The notes under the pieces are model-generated. The model had not been told where the DNA came from and ran no database searches. It saw nothing but the letters and a program-made list of their open reading frames with translations. The position numbers and the translations under genes were made by a program. Of a stretch of DNA of 33,920 nucleotides, positions 28,068 through 33,920 are shown one piece after another. Position 1 is the stretch's first letter; each line of letters opens with the position of its first letter. The DNA is from Comamonadaceae bacterium (lineage in GTDB: Bacteria > Pseudomonadota > Gammaproteobacteria > Burkholderiales > Burkholderiaceae_C), in the NCBI GenBank assembly GCA_013823655.1, contig PNMN01000005.1:1-33920 (forward strand), given 5' to 3'.

Positions 28068-29109
28068 TCATTGCGCGGGGTCGCGCAATTCCCAGCGGAT
28101 CTGGTCGATCTCCTTGAGCAACCCGGGCGAGAGTTCAACACTCCACGCATCCAGGCACTCGTCGAGCTGCGCCAGCGAGGTCACGCCGATGATGGTGCTG
28201 GCGACTTTCGGGTTGCGGTAGCAGAAGGCCAGCGCCAGCTGCGTCGGTGTGAGGCCGTGCTCGCGGGCCAGCGTGTTGTAGCGCTTCGCCGCCGCCAGCG
28301 CTTCGGGACGCCCCCAGCGCTGCGCCTTCATGCTGTCGTACAGCGCCATGCGACCGTGGCTTCCCACCAGCCCGGTGGCGTCGTACTTGCCGGTCAGCAG
28401 ACCAAAGCCCAGCGGCGAATAGGCCAGCAGGGACACGCCAAGGCGGTGACAGGTTTCGTCCAGCCCGTTCTCAAAGCTGCGGTTGATCAGGCCATACGGG
28501 TTCTGCACCGTGGCCACGCGCGGCAGGCCGTGTTGCTCGGCCAGCCGCACGAATTCGTGCACGCCATACGGCGATTCGTTGGACAACCCCACCGCCCGCA
28601 CCTTCCCGGCCTTCACCAGCTCGCCAGGGCTTCCAGTGCTCCAGCACCGAAGGCGCGGCCCGGTCTTTGGCGGGGTCGAAATACAGCGCTCCAAATGCCG
28701 GCACGTTGCGCGCCGGCCAGTGGATCTGGTAGAGGTCGATCACGTCGGTCTGCAGGCGGCGCAGGCTGCCTTCACACGCCTCGATGATGCCGGCCTTGCT
28801 GACCTCGCTGCGCAGCCAGGGCATGCCCCGCGCCGGGCCGGCCACTTTGGTGGCGAGCACCAGTTTTTGGCGCACGCCAGGGTTCTTCGCCAACCAGTTG
28901 CCGATGATGGTTTCGGTGGCGCCACAGGTTTCTGCCCGGGCGGGAATCGAGTACATCTCGGCGGCATCCAGGAAATGGACGCCGCGCTCCAGGGAGCGGC
29001 CCAGGATGCGATGGGCATCGACCTCGGCGACCTGTTCACCGAAGGTCATGGTGCCCAGGCAGATGGGGGTGACGTGCAAATGGCCGGGGCCGAGTGGAAC
29101 GGTGTTCAT
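28068..29109 (-). pseudogene. Aldo/keto reductase (Tas-like), frameshifted
   Basis: N-terminal half MNTVPLGPGHLHVTPICLGTMTFGEQ..APSVLE in one frame; C-terminal half GELVKAGKVRAVGLSNESPYGVHEF..IIGVTSLAQLDECL in another. Confidence 0.85.
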
Positions 29110-29263
29110 GCAATTTTTTGTAAATGCGGCTTGTGTGCTCTGGCGCACAGAGTGCGGCGGGTATAAGTTTAGAGTGCCTGAAGGAGGTCCGATGGTCGCG
29201 TCCGGGTCAAACCTCGGCAGACCAGTCACCTCAAACCATTTTTTTCAACCAGCCGAGATCGAC

Positions 29264-29941
29264 ATGATGAACACCCCTTTTGCACGCAGCCTGACCGCAG
29301 CCTCCGTCGCCGCCGCGTTGACCCTGAGCGGCTGCGCCAACATGACCGAAACCCAGCAAGGCACGGCCAAGGGCGCCGCCATCGGTGCCGCAGCGGGCGC
29401 GGTGCTCGGCGCCGTCACCGGCAATTCCAGCAGCGCCGCCAAGGGCGCGGTGCTGGGTGCCGGTGCGGGCGCCGTGGGTGGCTACATCTGGTCCAAAAAA
29501 ATGCAGGAACAGAAGGCCGCCATGGAGCAAGCCACGGCGGGCACCGGCGTGGCGGTGACGCAGACGCCGGACAACCGCCTCAAGCTGGACATCCCCAGCG
29601 ACATCTCTTTCGACGTCGGTCGCTCCACCGTCAAGTCCAACATGGCCGGCGTGCTGAACCAGTTCGCCACCACGCTGAACGCCAACCCCGCCACCACGGT
29701 GAGCATCGTCGGCCACACCGACAGCTCCGGCAGCGACGCGGTGAACAACCCGCTGTCGGTGGACCGGGCCAACAGCGCGCGCGACTACCTGATCGCGCGC
29801 GGCGTGGCGGTGGCGCGCTTCACCACGGCGGGCCAAGGTTCGCGCGAGCCGGTGGCCGACAACGGCACGCCCGAGGGACGCGCCAAGAACCGCCGGGTGG
29901 AGATCTTCGTGGCCGAACCGGCGACGACGGCCCAGCGCTGA
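29264..29941 (+). CDS. OmpA family lipoprotein with glycine-zipper region
   Basis: Lipobox LTLSGC; GAAIGAAAGAVLGAVTG; VSIVGHTDSSGSDAVNNPLSVDRANSARDYL; NRRVEIFV. Confidence 0.93.
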   Translation: MMNTPFARSLTAASVAAALTLSGCANMTETQQGTAKGAAIGAAAGAVLGAVTGNSSSAAKGAVLGAGAGAVGGYIWSKKMQEQKAAMEQATAGTGVAVTQTPDNRLKLDIPSDISFDVGRSTVKSNMAGVLNQFATTLNANPATTVSIVGHTDSSGSDAVNNPLSVDRANSARDYLIARGVAVARFTTAGQGSREPVADNGTPEGRAKNRRVEIFVAEPATTAQR

Positions 29942-30004
29942 CCCCGTCCTCCTCCGGTCCTGGCGCCTGAGGGGGAGTGGTCTGCCCCACCAGAAGAGCG
30001 GGCT

Positions 30005-31762
30005 TCAGTCCCGCCCCTGCCGCTGCTCGAAGCGGGCCTGTTCCTGCAGGCGCAGCACGCGCCGCTGCACCTTGCCGGTGGTGGTCATGGGCAGCGCGTC
30101 GACGAATTCGATCTCTTTCGGGTACTCGTAAGGCGCGAGCTGGCCCTTCACATGGGCCTGCAGGTCGGCAATGAGTTCGCGTTCGAAGGTGGCGTCGCCC
30201 AGGCACCGGTCTGGCGAAGTGGCCAGGTAGGTCGGCGCCAGCACCACATAAGCCTTGACCACCGCGCCGCGCTCGGCGTCGGGCTTGGGCACCACGGCGG
30301 CGTTGGCCACGGCCGGGTGCTTGACCAGGCAGTTCTCAATCTCGCTCGGCCCGATGCGGTAGCCTGCGGCCTTGAACACGTCGTCGCTGCGGCCCTGGTA
30401 CCAGAGGTAGCCGTCGGCGTCGCGCGTGGCCAGGTCGCCGGTGCGGCACCAGCTGCGGGCCGGGTCGCCGGTGAACTTGGCGCGGGTCGAGGCTTCGTTT
30501 TTCCAGTAGCCCAGGAAGAAGATCGGATCGGGCTCGCCGTGCACGTCGAGCCGGTGCACCGCCACGTCGCCCGGCACACCCACCGGGCACTCGTTGCCGT
30601 CGTCATCGATCACCGCCACACGATGGCCGGGGTATCCCTTGCCCATGGAGCCCGGTTTTGCCGGATATAGGCGCGCGCAGTTGCCCACGATGTAGTTGAT
30701 CTCGGTCTGGCCGAACATCTCGTTGACGGTCACGCCCAGCTGGTCGCGGCAGTAATCGAACACCGCGTCCCCCACCGCCTCGCCCGCACTCATGATGGCT
30801 TGCAACTTCAGTGCGTACTGCGTGCGCGGCTTCGGGCAGGCCTTCATCATGGCCTTGAGCGCGGTGGGAAACAGGAAGGTGTGCGTCACGCCGTGGCGCT
30901 GCATCAGCTCAAACGCCGTCTGCGGCGAGAAGCGGCCGTTGTGCGCCACGATGGGGCGACCGAAATACAGCGTGGGCAGCAGCGCGTCCATCAGACCACC
31001 GGTCCAGGCCCAGTCGGCCGGCGACCAGAACACCGCCTCGCTCGGCGCCGAGGCGTCCCACGGATCGAAGCCGAACCAGTTCTGGCTGCAGACGAAACCG
31101 GTCAGGTTGCCGATCAGCGCGCGGTGCGGGATCAGCGCGCCCTTGGGGTTGCCGGTGGTGCCGCTGGTGTAGATCAGCACCGCCGCCTCGTCGGCCAGGG
31201 TGTTCACCAGCTTGAACGTGGCGGGCTCCTGCGCCAGCACCGCCGCCCAGTCCAGCGCACCCACACCACCGTCCACCGCGATCACGCTGTGCAGCGCGGG
31301 ACAGTGGGCGCTGACGCCCTGCACCGCCGCAAGCGTGCTGGCGTCGCACAGGGCCACCACGGCTTCGCTGTCGTGCAGGCGGAATTCCAGCGCGTCCGGG
31401 CCAAAAAGCTGTGACAGCGGCATGCCCACGGCACCCATCTGCAGCACGGCCATGTAGGCCACCGCGGTCTCCAAGCGCTGCGGCATCACGATGGCCACGC
31501 GGTCGCCGCGCTGCACGCCCAGGGCCAGCAGCGCGTTGGACAAGCGGTTGGCCTGTGCCTGCAGCCCGGCATAGCTGTGCGCGAGATCGGGCTGGCCGGG
31601 CGCGGTGGCGATGACGGCGGTGCGCTGCGCGTGCGCCGCATCGTCGGCCCAGCGGCGCGAACAGACCTGCGCCATGTTGAAGTGCAGCGGCACCTGCCAG
31701 CCAAAGCGGCGGTGCAGATCGTGGTGGTGATCGGGGGTGTCTCGGCCTTGACGCGAGGGCAT
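30005..31762 (-). CDS. AMP-dependent acyl-CoA synthetase
   Basis: VLIYTSGTTGNPKGALIPHRAL, FGQTEINYIVGN, GRSDDVFKAAGYRIGPSEIE, PMTTTGKVQRRVLR. Confidence 0.95.
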   Translation of the reverse strand: MPSRQGRDTPDHHHDLHRRFGWQVPLHFNMAQVCSRRWADDAAHAQRTAVIATAPGQPDLAHSYAGLQAQANRLSNALLALGVQRGDRVAIVMPQRLETAVAYMAVLQMGAVGMPLSQLFGPDALEFRLHDSEAVVALCDASTLAAVQGVSAHCPALHSVIAVDGGVGALDWAAVLAQEPATFKLVNTLADEAAVLIYTSGTTGNPKGALIPHRALIGNLTGFVCSQNWFGFDPWDASAPSEAVFWSPADWAWTGGLMDALLPTLYFGRPIVAHNGRFSPQTAFELMQRHGVTHTFLFPTALKAMMKACPKPRTQYALKLQAIMSAGEAVGDAVFDYCRDQLGVTVNEMFGQTEINYIVGNCARLYPAKPGSMGKGYPGHRVAVIDDDGNECPVGVPGDVAVHRLDVHGEPDPIFFLGYWKNEASTRAKFTGDPARSWCRTGDLATRDADGYLWYQGRSDDVFKAAGYRIGPSEIENCLVKHPAVANAAVVPKPDAERGAVVKAYVVLAPTYLATSPDRCLGDATFERELIADLQAHVKGQLAPYEYPKEIEFVDALPMTTTGKVQRRVLRLQEQARFEQRQGRD

Positions 31763-31796
31763 GTGCGGTCTCCAGCGGGTCCTTATGATGGGTCGA

Positions 31797-32874
31797 ATGT
31801 ACCAACCTCGCCGACCCTCACGAAGCACGTTTGTGCCCGTCCGACACCTGCAGTACCACCTGCGGCAGTGGGGCGAACCGGTGCCGGGGCAGGCACCGCT
31901 GGTGCTGCTGCACGGCTGGATGGACGTGGCCGCGTCCTGGCAGTTCATGGTGGACGCGCTGCAGACCGACCGCTGGATCGTCGCGCCGGACTGGCGCGGC
32001 TTCGGGCTGACGAAGACCTGCATCGGCGCCGGGCCGCCCCAAGCCGATGCGGACCCCCCTCGGGGGGCAGCGAGCACACGAAGTGGCGAGCGTGGGGGCC
32101 AGGCTTCCCCGCCGGGCCGCCCCAAGGCGAAGCAGCCCCCTCGGGGGGCAGCGAGCACACGAAGTGGCGAGCGTGGGGGCCACTTGCCCAGCGCCCGACG
32201 CCTACTGGTTCGCCGACTACCTGGCCGACCTTGACGTGCTGCTGGACCAACTGGCACCGGACCAGCCGGTGGATCTGGTGGGCCACAGCATGGGCGGCAA
32301 CGTGGCCATGATGTACGGCGGTGTGCGCCCGCAGCGCATCCGCCGACTGGTCAACCTGGAAGGTTTTGGCCTGCCCGCCACCCGCCCGGCGCAGGCGCCC
32401 GAGCGCTACGCGAAGTGGATGGACGAGATCAAGGCCCTGCACCGCGGCGAGATGGACCTCAAGCCCTACGACTCGATCGACGCGGTGGCGCGGCGGCTGA
32501 TGAAGACCAACCCGCGCCTGCCGCAGCACAAGGCCCACTGGCTGGCGCAGCACTGGGCCGCACCGGACGCGCTGGGGCGCTGGCAGATTCTTGGAGACGC
32601 GGCGCACAAAGTGGTGAGTGCGCACCTGTACCAGGTGGAAGAAGCGCTGGCGATCTACCGCCACATCAGCGCGCCGGTGCTCAGTGTCACCGCGAGCGAC
32701 GACAGCCTCTCGCAATGGTGGAAAGGCCGGTTCACACTGGATGAATACCACGAGCGGTTGCAAGCGGTGCCGACGCTGCAACATGCGGTGATCCAGGACG
32801 CGGCCCACATGCTGCACCACGACCAGCCCGAGGCCCTGGCGCGCGCCATCGAAAGCTTCCTGGGCCAGCGCTGA
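31797..32874 (+). pseudogene. Alpha/beta hydrolase interrupted by an insertion that changes frame
   Basis: N-part LVLLHGWMDVAASWQFMVDALQTDRWIVAPDWRGFGLT (frame 3) and C-part DAYWFADYLADLDVLLDQ..VDLVGHSMGGNVAMMYGG (frame 1) separated by repeats. Confidence 0.85.
32031..32181. repeat. Tandem pair of 70/68-bp GC-rich repeats inside the hydrolase gene
   Basis: Copy A 32031-32100 and copy B 32114-32181, both GGGCCGCCCCAAG..CCCCTCGGGGGGCAGCGAGCACACGAAGTGGCGAGCGTGGGGGCC. Confidence 0.92.
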
Positions 32875-32962
32875 ACGGCGACCGCTGGACGGCGACCGCG
32901 TCGCGACCGACCACCGCATGAGAAAATCGGCGGTTTAGACCTTGTCACCAGGAAACCGCCCC

Positions 32963-33920
32963 ATGGAAGCCGAACGCACCAACGCCATCCGCAGCCAGCT
33001 CGCCGACCTGACCACCCGGGTGGTCGAGCTCCGGAGGTATCTTTGACTACGATGCCAAGGCATCGAAACTGAAAGAAGTCGAATCCGCGCTGGAAGACCC
33101 GACGGTCTGGAACGATCCCAAGCGCGCCCAGGACCTGGGGCGAGAGAAAAAATCGCTCGAAGACGTGGTGCTGGTGCTGGACCGCCTCAGCGCCGAACTC
33201 TCGGACAACACCGAGCTGTTTGACATGTCGAGCGAGGACGGCGACGAAGCCGGACTGATCACCATCGAAGGCGAAGCCGCGAAAGTGGCGGCCGAGGTGG
33301 AGAAGCTCGAATTCCGCCGCATGTTCAACAACCCGGCCGATCCGCTGAACTGCTTCCTGGACATCCAGGCCGGCGCCGGCGGCACCGAGGCCTGCGACTG
33401 GGCCAGCATGCTGCTGCGCCAGTACCTGAAGTATTGCGAGCGCAAGGGCTTCAGCACCACGATCGAAGACGAGACCGCGGGCGACACCGCAGGCATCAAG
33501 GGCGCCACCATCAAGATCGAAGGCGACTACGCCTTTGGCCTGCTGCGCACCGAGACCGGCGTGCACCGCCTGGTGCGCAAGAGCCCGTTTGACAGCTCGG
33601 GCGGCCGCCACACCTCGTTCGCTTCGGTGTTCGTGTACCCCGAGATCGACGACTCGATCGAGATCAACATCAACCCGGCTGATGTGCGCACCGACACCTT
33701 CCGCGCGTCGGGTGCGGGCGGCCAGCACATCAACAAGACCGACTCGGCGGTGCGCCTGACGCACATCCCCACCGGCATCGTGGTGCAGTGCCAGGACGGC
33801 CGCAGCCAGCACAGCAACCGCGACGTGGCCTGGAAACGCTTGCGCTCGCGCCTGTACGACTTCGAATTGCGCAAGCAGCAGGAAGAGCAGCAGAAGCTCG
33901 AAGACACCAAGACCGACGTC
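32963..33920 (+). CDS. prfB: Peptide chain release factor 2, with programmed +1 frameshift (3' end outside window)
   Basis: [27 protein letters not shown] then in-frame TGA at 33044; CGGAGGTATCTTTGAC shift site; downstream frame contains [17 protein letters not shown] and [23 protein letters not shown]. Confidence 0.97.

Overview
High-GC betaproteobacterial chromosome segment; gene content and order suggest Comamonadaceae (inference, no search run). Left to right: 3' end of an integron-type tyrosine recombinase; DUF4143-type AAA ATPase; argD-argF-YkgJ-methyltransferase run (minus); a large surface-protein locus of about 13.5 kb (giant DUF11/SdrD-B-like repeat protein, split by an apparent 1-nt frameshift, followed 2 nt later by a 1409-aa OmpA-domain/beta-barrel protein); a repeat-rich non-coding stretch; rpsF-priB-rpsR-rplI (minus, priB apparently frameshifted); rpsU; divergent lysR-type regulator/lysA; yqeY-like; murB; yajQ; retropepsin-like protease flanked by two copies of a two-hairpin element; ridA; plsY; a frameshifted aldo/keto reductase; OmpA-like lipoprotein; acyl-CoA synthetase; an alpha/beta hydrolase interrupted by a tandem pair of ~70-bp repeats; and prfB with the classical programmed +1 frameshift. 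The best candidate for an under-described system is the giant repeat protein plus its coupled OmpA/barrel partner. Several single-base deletions mean part of the apparent gene breakage may be sequencing or assembly error.
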